DNA from: Ancylobacter moscoviensis
GTDB lineage: Bacteria > Pseudomonadota > Alphaproteobacteria > Rhizobiales > Xanthobacteraceae
Length of the DNA stretch: 64,000 nt
Direction: 5' to 3'
Assembly (NCBI RefSeq): GCF_007559435.1
Contig: NZ_VMBP01000002.1
Coordinates: 434,001 to 498,000, forward strand
Position 1 is the stretch's first letter. Each line of letters starts with the position of its first letter. The notes under the pieces were generated by a model. The model did not search any database. It was not told where the DNA came from and saw nothing but the letters and a program-made list of their open reading frames with translations. Of this stretch, positions 8,721 to 18,738 are shown in pieces. The translations under genes were made by a program, and so were the position numbers.

Positions 8721-8834
8721 TTTCCCTCTTCCCATTGGGGAGAGGTGGCCCGCGAAGCGGGTCGGCGAGGGGCTCTAACGATTGCGGAGCGTTGCGCCCC
8801 CTCATCCAACCCTCTCCCCGACGGGGAGAGGGAA
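8721..8834. repeat. Rhizobial-type intergenic palindromic element
   Basis: This 114-base segment fills the gap between the SDR and the zinc dehydrogenase. It contains an outer stem type TTCCCTCTTCCCATTGGGG, an inner CCCGCGAAGCGGG hairpin, and a perfect 10-bp hairpin CCCTCTCCCC-GAC-GGGGAGAGGG at 8810-8832. The two ends are near-inverted copies of one another. Elements with these sequences are scattered between genes in many Hyphomicrobiales. It sits inside an operon, so it may act on mRNA stability or as a partial attenuator for the last two genes. Confidence 0.75.
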
Positions 8835-8844
8835 TTTGAGGCGC

Positions 8845-9885
8845 TCAGCCGCGCAGGCGGATCTGCAGCTTGACGTCGGTCGCCAGGCCCTTGGCCGCCC
8901 GGTCGAAGGCATCGATGCTGCGTGCGAAGTCGAAGGTCTCGGAGATCAGGGGCTTGAGGTCGACCTTGCCCGACGCGATGAGGTTCACCGCGCGGTCGAA
9001 ATTGTTGGCGTAGCGGAAGACGGTCTCGATCCGCGCTTCCTTGATGATCGCCGCCGCGACGTCGAACTTCGTCGTCTCGACCGGCATGCCGATGAGAACC
9101 AGCGTACCGCCGGGGCGGACAATGTCGAAGATGCCCTCATAGGCGCGCGGGCTGCCGCTGGCTTCGAACACCACATCCGCGCCCCAGCCTTCGGTCTCGC
9201 GGGCGATGACCTCGGCGAGCGGGGTCTCGGTGATGTTCACCGGGTGGATGCCGGGATACTGGCCGGCGATAGCGAGCTTCGGCGCGCTGAGATCGGAGAT
9301 GTAGACGCGCGAGCAGCCGCCAGCGAGCGCGGCCAGTGCCGTCATGATGCCGATGGGGCCGCAGCCGATCACCACGGCGACATCGCCGGGGGTGATGCGC
9401 GCGCGCGTCGCCGCCTGCAGGCCGACCGCGAAGGGCTCGACCATCGCGCCTTCGGCGAAGGAAACGTTGTCCGGCAACTTGTAGGTGAAGGCGGCGGGAT
9501 GGACGACCTCGGGGGTGAGCACGCCGTGCACGGGCGGCGTCGCCCAGAAGCGCACGTCCGGATCGACATTGTAGATGCCGAGCTTGGTGGCGCGCGAATT
9601 CATGTTCGGCACGCCCGGTTCCATGCAGACCCGGTCGCCGACCTTGAGGTTCTTCACATTGGTTCCCACCGCCACGATGGTGCCGGCGGCCTCGTGGCCC
9701 AGCACCATCGGCTCGCGCACCACGAAGGAGCCGATGGCGCCGTGGGTGTAGTAGTGGACGTCGCTGCCGCAGACGCCGACCGTGTCGATGGCGATCTTCA
9801 CGTCGTCCGGGCCGACCTCCAGCGGGAGGTCGATGTCACGAAGGGAAAGCTCGCCCTTCTTTTCGAGAACCAGTGCCTGCACCAT
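8845..9885 (-). CDS. Zinc-dependent polyol dehydrogenase (xylitol/sorbitol dehydrogenase-like)
   Basis: A 346-residue medium-chain dehydrogenase. Catalytic-zinc residues are visible in [12 protein letters not shown] (Cys, His) and GHEAAG (Glu), and the Rossmann motif is VIGCGPIG followed by ISDLSAPK (acidic residue, NAD preference). The loop that normally holds four cysteines for structural zinc reads [19 protein letters not shown] and has none, as in sorbitol dehydrogenases that keep only catalytic zinc. GIYNVDPDV matches the D-xylulose-reductase/sorbitol-dehydrogenase group. It should oxidise a sugar alcohol to a 2-ketose. It lies between the ATPase and the ribitol-type SDR in the polyol operon. 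Confidence 0.85.
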   Translation of the reverse strand: MVQALVLEKKGELSLRDIDLPLEVGPDDVKIAIDTVGVCGSDVHYYTHGAIGSFVVREPMVLGHEAAGTIVAVGTNVKNLKVGDRVCMEPGVPNMNSRATKLGIYNVDPDVRFWATPPVHGVLTPEVVHPAAFTYKLPDNVSFAEGAMVEPFAVGLQAATRARITPGDVAVVIGCGPIGIMTALAALAGGCSRVYISDLSAPKLAIAGQYPGIHPVNITETPLAEVIARETEGWGADVVFEASGSPRAYEGIFDIVRPGGTLVLIGMPVETTKFDVAAAIIKEARIETVFRYANNFDRAVNLIASGKVDLKPLISETFDFARSIDAFDRAAKGLATDVKLQIRLRG

Positions 9886-9923
9886 GGGGCTTGTCCTGTT
9901 GGAGCTGCCGTCGTCGGAATCGT

Positions 9924-11006
<1,083 letters not shown>

Positions 11007-11057
11007 CGGCTCAAAACTCCAGATTGGGCCAGCACCGGCATGCCGGGGCGCCGTCCG

Positions 11058-12035
11058 TCAGCTCTCCAGCAGAGCGGCGGCGCATCGCTCGTCCGTCACA
11101 AATCGCTTCACATATCCCGCCCGGAGGATCGCCCGGACGATCGGCACCTTGTAGAGACCGCCCGAGGCGAGGATCGAATAGCGCACCGATGTCAGCTCGT
11201 GGGGGGCGAGCGACAGCACGCGTTCGTTGAGCGGATGCTCCACCGGTCGGCCGTCGGCATCGAGAAACACGCCGAGCAGATCGCCCACCGCACCCGCCGC
11301 GCGCAGGCTTTCGAGGCTTTCAGCTACCGTCTGCGTCTGCACCAGCAGCGAGCGGGTCGTCATGTCGCCGCAGGAGAGCAGCGCCACGTCCACCGTGCGT
11401 GCCCGGCGCATGGTCTCGCTGATGCCGTGGTGGGAGAGCAGCATGGTGAGGCTCTCCGGCGTCGGGAAATACAGTGGGGCGGCGAGGTAGTAGCATTCGG
11501 CGGAGATGGCGCGGGCGTAGCCGGTCGCCACCTCGAAGGTGCTCGACCCCGAGCCGCGCGTGAGCCCGCCCATGACCGACGTCACCCAGCTCCGGGGCAT
11601 GGGACGAGCAGTAATCCGCTTGAGTCCGGCGGCAAGGGTCTTGCCCCAGCCGACGCCGAGGCCCATGCCGTCCTCCAGCAGGCGATCCAGCACCGCGCCG
11701 GCGGCCTCGCCAATGACGCGCTGCTGCTCCGCCTCATCCGGCAGGGCCGGGACGACCGTCGCCTCGTCGAGGCCGTAGCGTTCCTTCAGGCGCTGCTCGG
11801 CTTCGATGCAGTCCGCCATCGGCAGGCGGATATCGATGAAGACCGAGCCGTCGGTGCGAACCTGCCCGAGGATCTTGTTGATCCGCAGCCGGGTGAGGCC
11901 GAGCTGGTCGGCGATCTCCTGCTGCGTGAGGCCGCCGATGAAGTACAGCCAGGCGACGCGCGCACGGATCTGGGCGGCCTCGATCTCCTGAGACCCCGCC
12001 AGTCTTCCACGTTCACGCATGCCGCTGCCGTTCAT
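11058..12035 (-). CDS. SorC/DeoR-type sugar-binding transcriptional regulator
   Basis: A 325-residue regulator. An N-terminal HTH is seen in YFIGGLTQQEIADQLGLTRLRINKIL (residues about 30-55, shown here in part as LTQQEIADQLGL), followed by the SorC effector domain with GLGVGWGKTLAA, VTSVMGG and VALLSCGDM, and a C-terminal ILASGG segment. Such proteins bind a phosphorylated sugar and control polyol operons, so this is probably the local regulator. The start is ATG 12035 because GAGGGGAG lies 7 bases upstream. Its position in mid-operon implies autoregulation. A candidate operator lies upstream of the first gene near 16984. Confidence 0.88.
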   Translation of the reverse strand: MNGSGMRERGRLAGSQEIEAAQIRARVAWLYFIGGLTQQEIADQLGLTRLRINKILGQVRTDGSVFIDIRLPMADCIEAEQRLKERYGLDEATVVPALPDEAEQQRVIGEAAGAVLDRLLEDGMGLGVGWGKTLAAGLKRITARPMPRSWVTSVMGGLTRGSGSSTFEVATGYARAISAECYYLAAPLYFPTPESLTMLLSHHGISETMRRARTVDVALLSCGDMTTRSLLVQTQTVAESLESLRAAGAVGDLLGVFLDADGRPVEHPLNERVLSLAPHELTSVRYSILASGGLYKVPIVRAILRAGYVKRFVTDERCAAALLES

Positions 12036-12048
12036 CGTGCTTCTCCCC

Positions 12049-12963
12049 TCAGGCGAAGGCCCGCCTGAGCAGCGCCGATGTCGTCTCGAGCGCCTTCAGG
12101 ATCGACCCGCTGTCATGCTCGAAGGGATAGAACACTTCGAGGAAGACGGGGGCCGGCGCGATGCCGGTCCGGCGCAGCAGGGCCGCCGCGTCCACAGGAT
12201 CGACCTTGCCGGGCACGGTGAAGTCCCAGTGGCGGTCGAGCAGGAAATCGGTCTGCTGGATGTGGACGGCGGTGATGACGTCCTTAAGTTCGCGGAACCA
12301 GGGCTCCATCGCGCCGTGATCGGTGCCGTAGAGAGGCTCGAACGTGCCGTGCCCCCAGTCGGGGCAGAGACGCCACGGCACCGGGCTGCCGGCCACGTCG
12401 GACATCATCTGCCGTGCCTGCGCCACGGTCCATGGCCATTCGCGGCGCATCGGTGTTGGCTCGATGTAGAGCTCGCTCAGCCCCTCGGCCGCGGCGCGGG
12501 CGCCGAGCCTGTGCATGCGGGTGATGATGTCGGTGTAGTCCGCCTCGTCGAGGGCTTCCGCCTCGCTGCCGTCGAGCCGCGCCGGGATGGCGCCCAGCGG
12601 GCCGCCGACGCGCGTGATGCCGGCGAGCGCGGCGAAGCGATAGGCGCGGCCGAGCCATTCCTCCGCATAGTCGCGCACCGCCGGATCAGGGTGCAGCAGC
12701 TGGTTGAAGGTGTAGTGGGCAAGGCCGATGAAGGCGCTGTGGATGGTGATGCCGGTCGCCTGCGCCTCCCGCCGGATGGCGGCGGCGTGGCGCTCCACGA
12801 TGGCGTCGGGCCACATGGGGTCGACGAGATCGAGGGAGAACTGCACGAGGTCGAGCCCGAGGCGCTCGCGCACCACGCGGGTCCACAGTTCCGGCGTCAC
12901 CCAGCGCTTCACGCAGAAGGACAGGTTGATGCCGAAGGGGATCGGCTCCCGCGCGCCCGTCAC
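12049..12963 (-). CDS. Sugar isomerase/epimerase, xylose-isomerase-like TIM barrel
   Basis: A 304-residue protein of the AP-endonuclease-2/xylose-isomerase-like fold. It has FGINLSFCVKRW at the N-terminus, HSAFIGLAHYTFN, YIEPTPMRREWPW with the metal-binding Glu, CPDWGH (Asp, His), VHIQQTD and VFLEVFYPFEH (final Glu). These fit the metal-binding pattern of D-tagatose-3-epimerase/hydroxypyruvate-isomerase relatives. The GTG at 12963 overlaps the permease stop as GTGA, which decides the start; longer versions run in the permease shadow. It likely interconverts a ketose or keto-acid in the polyol pathway. Which one is unknown. Confidence 0.8.
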   Translation of the reverse strand: MTGAREPIPFGINLSFCVKRWVTPELWTRVVRERLGLDLVQFSLDLVDPMWPDAIVERHAAAIRREAQATGITIHSAFIGLAHYTFNQLLHPDPAVRDYAEEWLGRAYRFAALAGITRVGGPLGAIPARLDGSEAEALDEADYTDIITRMHRLGARAAAEGLSELYIEPTPMRREWPWTVAQARQMMSDVAGSPVPWRLCPDWGHGTFEPLYGTDHGAMEPWFRELKDVITAVHIQQTDFLLDRHWDFTVPGKVDPVDAAALLRRTGIAPAPVFLEVFYPFEHDSGSILKALETTSALLRRAFA

Positions 12964-13769
12964 TTGGTCGCTCCCATGGTCAGGCCGCGCACCATGTGCC
13001 GCGAGACGATGAGGGCGAAGATGGTGACCGGCAGCACGATGACCGTACCGGTGGCCATGATCTTTCCCCAGGGCAGTTCGTAGCCCGACATGAAACTGGT
13101 GGCGACGACCGGCGCGGTCTGCACGTTGCGGCGCGTCAGCACGAGCGCATAGAGCAGCTCGTTCCACGAGAAGATGAAGGAGAAGATCGCCGAGACAGCG
13201 ATGCCGGGCGCGCCGAGCGGCAGGTAGATCTTACGGAAGATGGTGAACTGGTCCGCGCCGTCGAGACGAGCGGCCTGTTCAAGATCCGCCGGAATCGACT
13301 TGAACTGGTCGGTGACGATCCACACCACGATCGGCAGCTGGAAGGTGAGATAGATGAGGATCAGCACCAGATGCGTGTCGAGCAGGTTGGCCTGCATCGC
13401 CAGCAGGTAGACCGGCAGCGCCAGTACGATGGGGCTGATCATGCGGTTCGAGATGAACCAGAACCACAGGTCCGACTTGCCGCGGAACTCGTAGCGGGCG
13501 AGCGCGAAGGCGGCCGGCGCGCCGAGCAGCACGGCGAGAATGGTGGAGCAGGTCGCCACGATCAGAGAGTTGATGATCGCCCCGCTGACCTTCGTGTCGG
13601 CGAAGATCTCGGTGTAGTTCTGCAGCGTCGGTGTGAAGAACCACACCGGCGGCGAGGCGAGGATGTCCGCCTGGGTCTTGAAGCTCGCCGCCACCATCCA
13701 CAGGAAGGGGAACAGCGAGAAGACGACCACGGCTGTCAGGCCGACGGCGTGAAGGACCTTGCCGCGCAT
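12960..13769 (-). CDS. ABC transporter permease, MalG-type
   Basis: A 269-residue inner-membrane permease with an N-terminal TM (VGLTAVVVFSLFPFLWMVA), about six predicted TM segments and the coupling motif EQAARLDGADQFTIFRKIYLPL, which matches the EAA-loop of sugar importers. The ATG at 13769 overlaps the stop of the upstream permease in TGATG, and its own stop overlaps the isomerase GTG. It pairs with the MalF-type permease at 13769-14686 to form the channel. Confidence 0.93.
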   Translation of the reverse strand: MRGKVLHAVGLTAVVVFSLFPFLWMVAASFKTQADILASPPVWFFTPTLQNYTEIFADTKVSGAIINSLIVATCSTILAVLLGAPAAFALARYEFRGKSDLWFWFISNRMISPIVLALPVYLLAMQANLLDTHLVLILIYLTFQLPIVVWIVTDQFKSIPADLEQAARLDGADQFTIFRKIYLPLGAPGIAVSAIFSFIFSWNELLYALVLTRRNVQTAPVVATSFMSGYELPWGKIMATGTVIVLPVTIFALIVSRHMVRGLTMGATK

Positions 13770-14686
13770 CAGTGGACCTCCCGGTAGAGCAGGCGGATGT
13801 ACAGCCGGCTGATGATGATGGTGAGGATCAGCAGCAGGATCGCCTGCGCGGAGGCGGTGCCGAGATCGAAGATGCGGAAGCCCACGCGCTGGATGTAGAT
13901 CGAGATGAGGTCCGTGGCCGAGCCGGGACCGCCGCGCGTCATCACGAACACCATGTCGAACAGCTTCAGCACGTCCGCCGAGCGCAGGATCATCACCGCG
14001 GTCAGGCCGGGTAGCAGATAGGGGAGCTGGACATGGCGCAGCAGCGCCAGCTTGGATGAGGTTTCCAGCCGCGCTGCCTCCTCGATCTCGCCGGGCACCA
14101 TGGACAGGCCGGCGAGAAAGATCAGCGCGCAGAACGGCGTCCACTGCCACACATCCATGATAACGATGGCGGCGAAGGCGCCGTTTGGCGTGCTGAGCCA
14201 GTCGATCGGGCCGAAGCCGACAAAGCCGAGGAACTGGTTGGCGACGCCGAAGTCGCGGTTGAAGATCAGCCGGCCGATCAGGCCGACCACCGCATAGGTA
14301 GTGGCGAGCGGCACGACCAGCGTCACGCGGGCGAGCGACTTCAGCATGCCCATGCCGGGCTTGTGCAGCAGCAGGGCGACGACGAGGCCGAGCACGACCT
14401 GGATCGGCAGGACCGTGACATAGAACTTCGCGGTGAGCAGCAGCGAGGACCAGAAGGTGCTGTCCGTCAGCACGTTGACGTAGTTCTCGAAGCCGATGAA
14501 GGGAAAGCCGTCGCGCGGGCGGGTGATGTTGTAGCGCCGGAAGGAGGTCACCAGCGCGAAAAGGGTCGGATAGATGCCGATCAGGAGGAGCGTCAGCACG
14601 GCCGGCGCCAGAAACCACGCGGGCGTCCAGCGGCCGTAACCCCGATTGGGTTTCGCGGGGGCTGCTCGGGTTGTGGTGTCACTCAT
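13769..14686 (-). CDS. ABC transporter permease, MalF-type
   Basis: A 305-residue membrane protein with a cytoplasmic N-terminus, TM helices starting WFLAPAVLTLLLIGIYP, an external loop RYNITRPRDGFPFIGFENY typical of MalF/UgpA proteins, and an EAA-type loop EEAARLETSSKLALLRHVQLPYL. ATG 14686 (MSDTTTR) is preferred over a start 23 codons earlier that is rich in Arg and His and has no family counterpart. It forms the translocation pore with the downstream MalG-type permease. Confidence 0.92.
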   Translation of the reverse strand: MSDTTTRAAPAKPNRGYGRWTPAWFLAPAVLTLLLIGIYPTLFALVTSFRRYNITRPRDGFPFIGFENYVNVLTDSTFWSSLLLTAKFYVTVLPIQVVLGLVVALLLHKPGMGMLKSLARVTLVVPLATTYAVVGLIGRLIFNRDFGVANQFLGFVGFGPIDWLSTPNGAFAAIVIMDVWQWTPFCALIFLAGLSMVPGEIEEAARLETSSKLALLRHVQLPYLLPGLTAVMILRSADVLKLFDMVFVMTRGGPGSATDLISIYIQRVGFRIFDLGTASAQAILLLILTIIISRLYIRLLYREVH

Positions 14687-14751
14687 GGCGTCGTCCTCAT
14701 GGCGGTGTCCGGGAATATGGCGCCCGCGCCGTGCGGCGGGGGCGGCCCGGT

Positions 14752-15303
14752 TCACTCCAGATTCGTATGGTTGGCGCGCATCTGCGCGGGCGACACGCCC
14801 AGCCGCTCGCGCAGGCTGAGAATGAGGATCTCGAACAGCACGTAGAGGGCACCCTCGTAGAGCGAGCCCATGGGCAGCACCGAGGTGGTCGCGCCCCGAT
14901 CACTCGCCATCGTCTGCGCCGGCACGGTGAGCACTCGGTCGGCCAACGCGGCGGCGGCGCCGTTGGGTTCTGCGGTGACGAGCAGCGTGCGGGCGCCGTC
15001 ACGGCGTGCCACGCCCATCAGGGCGGAAACGGTCGAGAAGTCGCCTGGCCCGGCGGAGACGATGAGCAGGTCTCCCTTGCCGACCGGCGGGGTCGTCATG
15101 TCGCCGACCATCGCGGCCTTCCGACCGAGGTGGAAGAGGCGCATGGCGAGGCCCTTGATCTGCAGGCCCTCGCGGCCGACGCCATAGAGCGCGATGCGGT
15201 CGGCATCGGCGATTTCGGCGACGGCGGCGTCGAATTCCTCGTCGCGCACCTTGTCGAGGCAGGCCCGGATCTCATCCAGCGCCCGGCCATGGAGAGTGGT
15301 CAT
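14752..15303 (-). CDS. SIS-domain sugar-phosphate isomerase (6-phospho-3-hexuloisomerase-like)
   Basis: A 183-residue SIS protein with IALYGVGREGLQIKGLAMRLFHLG, quoted in part as GVGREGLQIKGLAMRLFHL, then VSAGPGDFSTV (phosphosugar-binding Ser/Thr) and LPMGSLYEGALYVLFE. Size and layout match HxlB-like isomerases. A GTG 6 codons upstream (15321) is an alternative start. It lies between the binding protein and permease genes, so it probably isomerises a ketose phosphate from the imported polyol. In the RuMP pathway such enzymes act on hexulose 6-phosphate, but here no hexulose-phosphate synthase is seen. Confidence 0.78.
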   Translation of the reverse strand: MTTLHGRALDEIRACLDKVRDEEFDAAVAEIADADRIALYGVGREGLQIKGLAMRLFHLGRKAAMVGDMTTPPVGKGDLLIVSAGPGDFSTVSALMGVARRDGARTLLVTAEPNGAAAALADRVLTVPAQTMASDRGATTSVLPMGSLYEGALYVLFEILILSLRERLGVSPAQMRANHTNLE

Positions 15304-15420
15304 GTCGTCGGATCCCGGCACGGTTCAGGACGAAAGGGGGCGGATGCCGGATCGCGGGTTCCGGCATCCGCCCGGAGAGGCCGGCGGCGGGGGAGAGAGC
15401 CCGACGCCACCGGCTTCAAC

Positions 15421-16770
15421 TCACTGGAGAAGCTTCTTCTTCCCGTCGTAGTAGCCTTCCTTGCCGAGGATCTCCTCCATGCGGGTGCCGATCTCCTTGG
15501 CGCCGGCCTCGACGGAGACCTCGCCCAGCTCGATCTTGGAACCCCACTCGGCGACGATCTCGGAGATCGCGGGCCAGGCCGGGAAGCGCGGGCGATACTC
15601 CGGCACGCCAGCCTGCCACGAGGCGACCATCGGCTCGACGAACTTGTACTTCGCCTTCACTTCCGGGTCGTTGTAGACCGACATGCGGCCGGAGACGCCG
15701 CCGGCGTCGACATAGGCCTTGGCGATCTCCTCGGAGGTGGCCCACTGGATGAAGAGCCAGGTGGCCTTCTGCTGCTCGGGCGAAGCCTGGGAGGCCACGG
15801 CGAGCGAGAAGCCGCCCAGCGCCGGCAGACGGCCGGCCGGACCCGCCGGCTCGGGCGCCACGGCGAGGCAGTCGCCGAGCTTGGACGTCGCCGGGTCGGC
15901 GAGGGTGCTGTAGAAGGCCGACCACTCGGTGATCATCGCCACCTGACCCTGCGCCAGCGCGTTCACCGCCTCGGCATGATCGAAGGACACGACGCCCGGC
16001 GGCATGTACTTGAGCAGGTCCTGGCGGAAGGTCAGGCCGGCCTGGCTTTCCTTGCTGTTGAGGTTCGACTTGAAGTCCTTGTTCAGCAGCGAGCCGCCGA
16101 ACGGCCACAGGAATCGCATGAAGCTGTCGGCCGACTGGGTTTCGCCGCGGCGCGACTGCAGGGCGTAGGCGTACTGGTTCTTCGAGGCGTCGGTCAGCTT
16201 GGGACCGTAGACGTCCTTGAACTCCGCCCAGGTCGCCGGCGGCTTGTCGAAGCCGGCCTCCTTGAGCTTGCAGGAGTTGTAGAACAGCAGGCCGGAATAG
16301 TTGTCGAAGGGCAGGCCGTAGACCGTGCCGCCCCACGAGCCGAAGGCTTCCAGCAGCAGCGGGAAGAAGCCGTCGAGCTTGAGGTTCGGGTCGGTGATCG
16401 CCTTGTCCTTGGCGAGATCCTCGACCGGCACCAGCCAGCCGTTCTCGGCGAACTCGCCGATCCATACGAGGTCGACCAGAGCCATGGTGAGATCGCCGCG
16501 CGAGGTGAAGTTCAGCACTTCCTTCTCACGGGCGTTCTCGTAGGGAACGATCTCGTAATTGACCTTGATGCCGGTCTTCTTCTCGAACTCGGGCAGCAGC
16601 TTGATGATGGCGCGGTAGCCCGGGCGATCGAGGAAGATGCCGTTGACCTCGGTGCCCTTCAGCGGCTTGGCGGCCTCTTCGAGCCAGTCGGCCATGGCAG
16701 CGACCGGCATGGCAGCGGTCGCGGCCGCGAGGGCGACGACGCTGGCGCAGATTCTCAATGCACGCTTCAT
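15421..16770 (-). CDS. Extracellular sugar/polyol-binding protein of ABC transporter
   Basis: A 449-residue family-1 solute-binding protein. Residues 1-24 form a Sec signal peptide ending at [28 protein letters not shown] is the classical N-terminal lobe motif, with [20 protein letters not shown] and [15 protein letters not shown] following. Start ATG 16770 has an excellent AGGAGG 7 bases upstream, while the longer frame starts in unrelated Arg-rich sequence. It is the first gene of the polyol operon and determines specificity. Periplasmic. Confidence 0.93.
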   Translation of the reverse strand: MKRALRICASVVALAAATAAMPVAAMADWLEEAAKPLKGTEVNGIFLDRPGYRAIIKLLPEFEKKTGIKVNYEIVPYENAREKEVLNFTSRGDLTMALVDLVWIGEFAENGWLVPVEDLAKDKAITDPNLKLDGFFPLLLEAFGSWGGTVYGLPFDNYSGLLFYNSCKLKEAGFDKPPATWAEFKDVYGPKLTDASKNQYAYALQSRRGETQSADSFMRFLWPFGGSLLNKDFKSNLNSKESQAGLTFRQDLLKYMPPGVVSFDHAEAVNALAQGQVAMITEWSAFYSTLADPATSKLGDCLAVAPEPAGPAGRLPALGGFSLAVASQASPEQQKATWLFIQWATSEEIAKAYVDAGGVSGRMSVYNDPEVKAKYKFVEPMVASWQAGVPEYRPRFPAWPAISEIVAEWGSKIELGEVSVEAGAKEIGTRMEEILGKEGYYDGKKKLLQ

Positions 16771-16983
16771 CTTGTTTCCTCCTGAGATGGCGCAGCGCCG
16801 CGGTGCGGGCGAGGCCGACATTTGGACGGTTTGGCCCGTCTCTCGTGATTGGCGGCGAGTGCGGAAGCGGATGTCGTGCCGCTGCTTCCACCTTCCGCGA
16901 GATGCTCGCCGCACAGCGCACCAGCACCTTCCGGCTTCGGCGCCCGACCGTGCGGCAACCCCGTCGCTCAGTGTCGAAATCGA

Positions 16984-17005
16984 TACATTTGTAATCTCAA
17001 ATATG
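16984..17005. promoter_or_regulatory. Candidate operator/promoter for the polyol operon
   Basis: In the 298-base divergent gap between the binding-protein gene and the phosphatase gene lies an imperfect inverted repeat, TACATTTG-N6-CAAATATG, in the only A+T-rich part of that gap. Overlapping it on the minus strand is a loose TTGCAT-17-TATCGA promoter match (17008-16980). It could bind the SorC or DeoR regulator. The evidence is pattern only. Confidence 0.35.
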
Positions 17006-17068
17006 CAATAGCATCATCCAGAGGCAGAGCGGCAGCGAGCCGCCGGAAGGATCGGGAGACGGACGAGG

Positions 17069-17869
17069 ATGGCATCGGGACTGAACGGCGAGGCCGATCC
17101 GCTTCGCGACCGGCTGGCGATCGCCGAGAAGCTGGCACGCCGGGCGGGCGGCAAGGCGAAGGCCTTCTTCCTCAATCGCGACACGCTGCATCCCGAGCTC
17201 AAATCGGCCTCCCAGGATCTCGTCAGCGAGGCGGATCGCGCCATCGAGGCGTGGTTGCGCGGGGCGATCCGCAAGCATTTCCCCGATGACGGGATCGTCG
17301 GCGAGGAGGAGGAGGCTTCGGAGGGTGGGTCGGGCTTCGTCTGGGTGATCGACCCGATCGACGGCACCATGCCGTTCCTCGTCGGCCAGCCGAACTGGAC
17401 GGTCTCGCTGGGCATCGCGCGGGAGAAGCGGCCGGTGGCCGGGGTGATCTACGCACCGATGCTGAAGGAGCTTTATTCGGCGGCGGAGGGCGGCGGCGCC
17501 TGGCTCAACGGGCGCGTGCTCACGATGAATCCCGACTGGACCGTCGCCTCGACGACCATCGGTTTTGGCGCCACGCAGAAGGCGACGCCGGGTGAGGTGG
17601 GGGCCTTCGTGGAGGCACTCTATCGCGAGGGCGGCGTGTTGTTCCGCGTCGGCTCGGGCGCGCTCATGCTCGCCTATGTCGCCGCCAACCGCATCGCCGG
17701 CTATTTCGATCCGATGCTCTATTGCTGGGACTGCTGGGCCGGCATGATCCTCGTGCAGGAAGCCGGCGGGATCGCGACATTCGACGGCGATCTCGGGCGT
17801 CCCGGTCCGATCTGGGCGGGCAACCGGCACGTCCATGCCGATCTGCGCCGCCTGAGCGGGGCCGCCTGA
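17069..17869 (+). CDS. Inositol-monophosphatase-family phosphatase
   Basis: A 266-residue FIG/IMPase-superfamily enzyme. The metal-binding motifs are GEEEE near residue 75, WVIDPIDGTMPF (DPIDGT) and a C-terminal YCWDCWAGMILVQEAGG (the WDxxAG equivalent). It is a Mg-dependent Li-sensitive-type phosphomonoesterase, cytosolic, acting on a sugar or polyol phosphate. It is transcribed divergently from the polyol operon, so it may remove a dead-end phosphate or release a polyol from a phosphate ester. The ATG is supported by the purine-rich GGACGAGG upstream. Confidence 0.85.
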   Translation: MASGLNGEADPLRDRLAIAEKLARRAGGKAKAFFLNRDTLHPELKSASQDLVSEADRAIEAWLRGAIRKHFPDDGIVGEEEEASEGGSGFVWVIDPIDGTMPFLVGQPNWTVSLGIAREKRPVAGVIYAPMLKELYSAAEGGGAWLNGRVLTMNPDWTVASTTIGFGATQKATPGEVGAFVEALYREGGVLFRVGSGALMLAYVAANRIAGYFDPMLYCWDCWAGMILVQEAGGIATFDGDLGRPGPIWAGNRHVHADLRRLSGAA

Positions 17870-17897
17870 CGGCCCACGGCCTAGCGCGGCGATCCGT

Positions 17898-18500
17898 TCA
17901 GCGCACGATGACCCGCGTGCCGACAGGCGTCCGCTCGAAGAGGTCGATGACGTCCTCGTTGAACATGCGGATGCAGCCGGAGGAAGCCTGCGTGCCGATG
18001 GTCCATGGTTCCGAGGTGCCGTGGATGCGGTACAGCGTGTCCTTGCCGTTGGAGTAGAGGTAGAGCGCCCGCGCCCCGAGCGGGTTCTGCGGTCCCGGCT
18101 CGACGCGCTTCGGCAGGCCGGGGGTCTGGTTGTGCATGTCGTCCGTCGGGTGCCAGGCCGGCCACTTGGCCTTGCGCTGGATCGTGGCGCTGCCCTTCCA
18201 CGCGTAGCCGCTGGCACCGACGGCGATGCCATAGCGCCGGGCCTTGCTCTCGCTTTCGACGAGATAGAGGTGGTTCGAAGCGGTATCGACCACGATGGTG
18301 CCGGGCGCCTCGCCCGTGGTGTTCGCTACCTCGACCGGCAGGAAGCGGCTGTCGAACTTGGACCGGTTCACCAGTCGTACCGGGTACGCCTCGTCCGCAT
18401 AGGCCGCCGCCGACGCGGCCGGCGTCTGCTGGGGTGTCGCCGCGCAGCCCAGCAGGATGCTTGCGCCGAGGCCGAGCAGTAGCAGGTTCATCGGCTTCAT
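17898..18500 (-). CDS. L,D-transpeptidase (YkuD), lipoprotein form
   Basis: A 200-residue YkuD-domain protein. ATG 18500 gives a lipoprotein signal (LLLLGLGASILLGC, lipidated Cys19). The domain begins GTIVVDTASNHLYLVE, continues with a substrate segment PQNPLGARALYL, and ends with the active site HGTSEPWTIGTQASSGCIRM, with catalytic Cys176. It should cross-link peptidoglycan or anchor proteins in the periplasm from the membrane. A second YkuD protein of the same length occurs at 63251 and has a cleavable signal instead. The 238-base gap upstream to 18738 shows nothing recognisable. Confidence 0.9.
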   Translation of the reverse strand: MKPMNLLLLGLGASILLGCAATPQQTPAASAAAYADEAYPVRLVNRSKFDSRFLPVEVANTTGEAPGTIVVDTASNHLYLVESESKARRYGIAVGASGYAWKGSATIQRKAKWPAWHPTDDMHNQTPGLPKRVEPGPQNPLGARALYLYSNGKDTLYRIHGTSEPWTIGTQASSGCIRMFNEDVIDLFERTPVGTRVIVR

Positions 18501-18738
18501 GGTCGTATCTCGCTTGGCAGGTTCGGAAAAGCGCGCGCCTACGGAAGGAAGGACGGTCCCTTCGCTGCCGCCATGGGCTGTCGTCGTCGACGGTAGTCGC
18601 GTAGCGCGGTGGGCCGTGGAGATCAACCCGCCTGCCAGAGGGCGCACGCTGCATGACCCGAAAGAGGCCGTTCGACCTGTTCAAGCCCTGTCATGCGGCC
18701 TGGTTCGACTTCTCGGCAACGGAACCCGCTATTGCTGT

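Noticed and set aside
12960-14618. A fused double permease in one long frame
   Set aside because: Upstream of ATG 13769 the frame is a shadow of the MalF-type permease, which is read in another frame; the two real genes overlap by TGATG.
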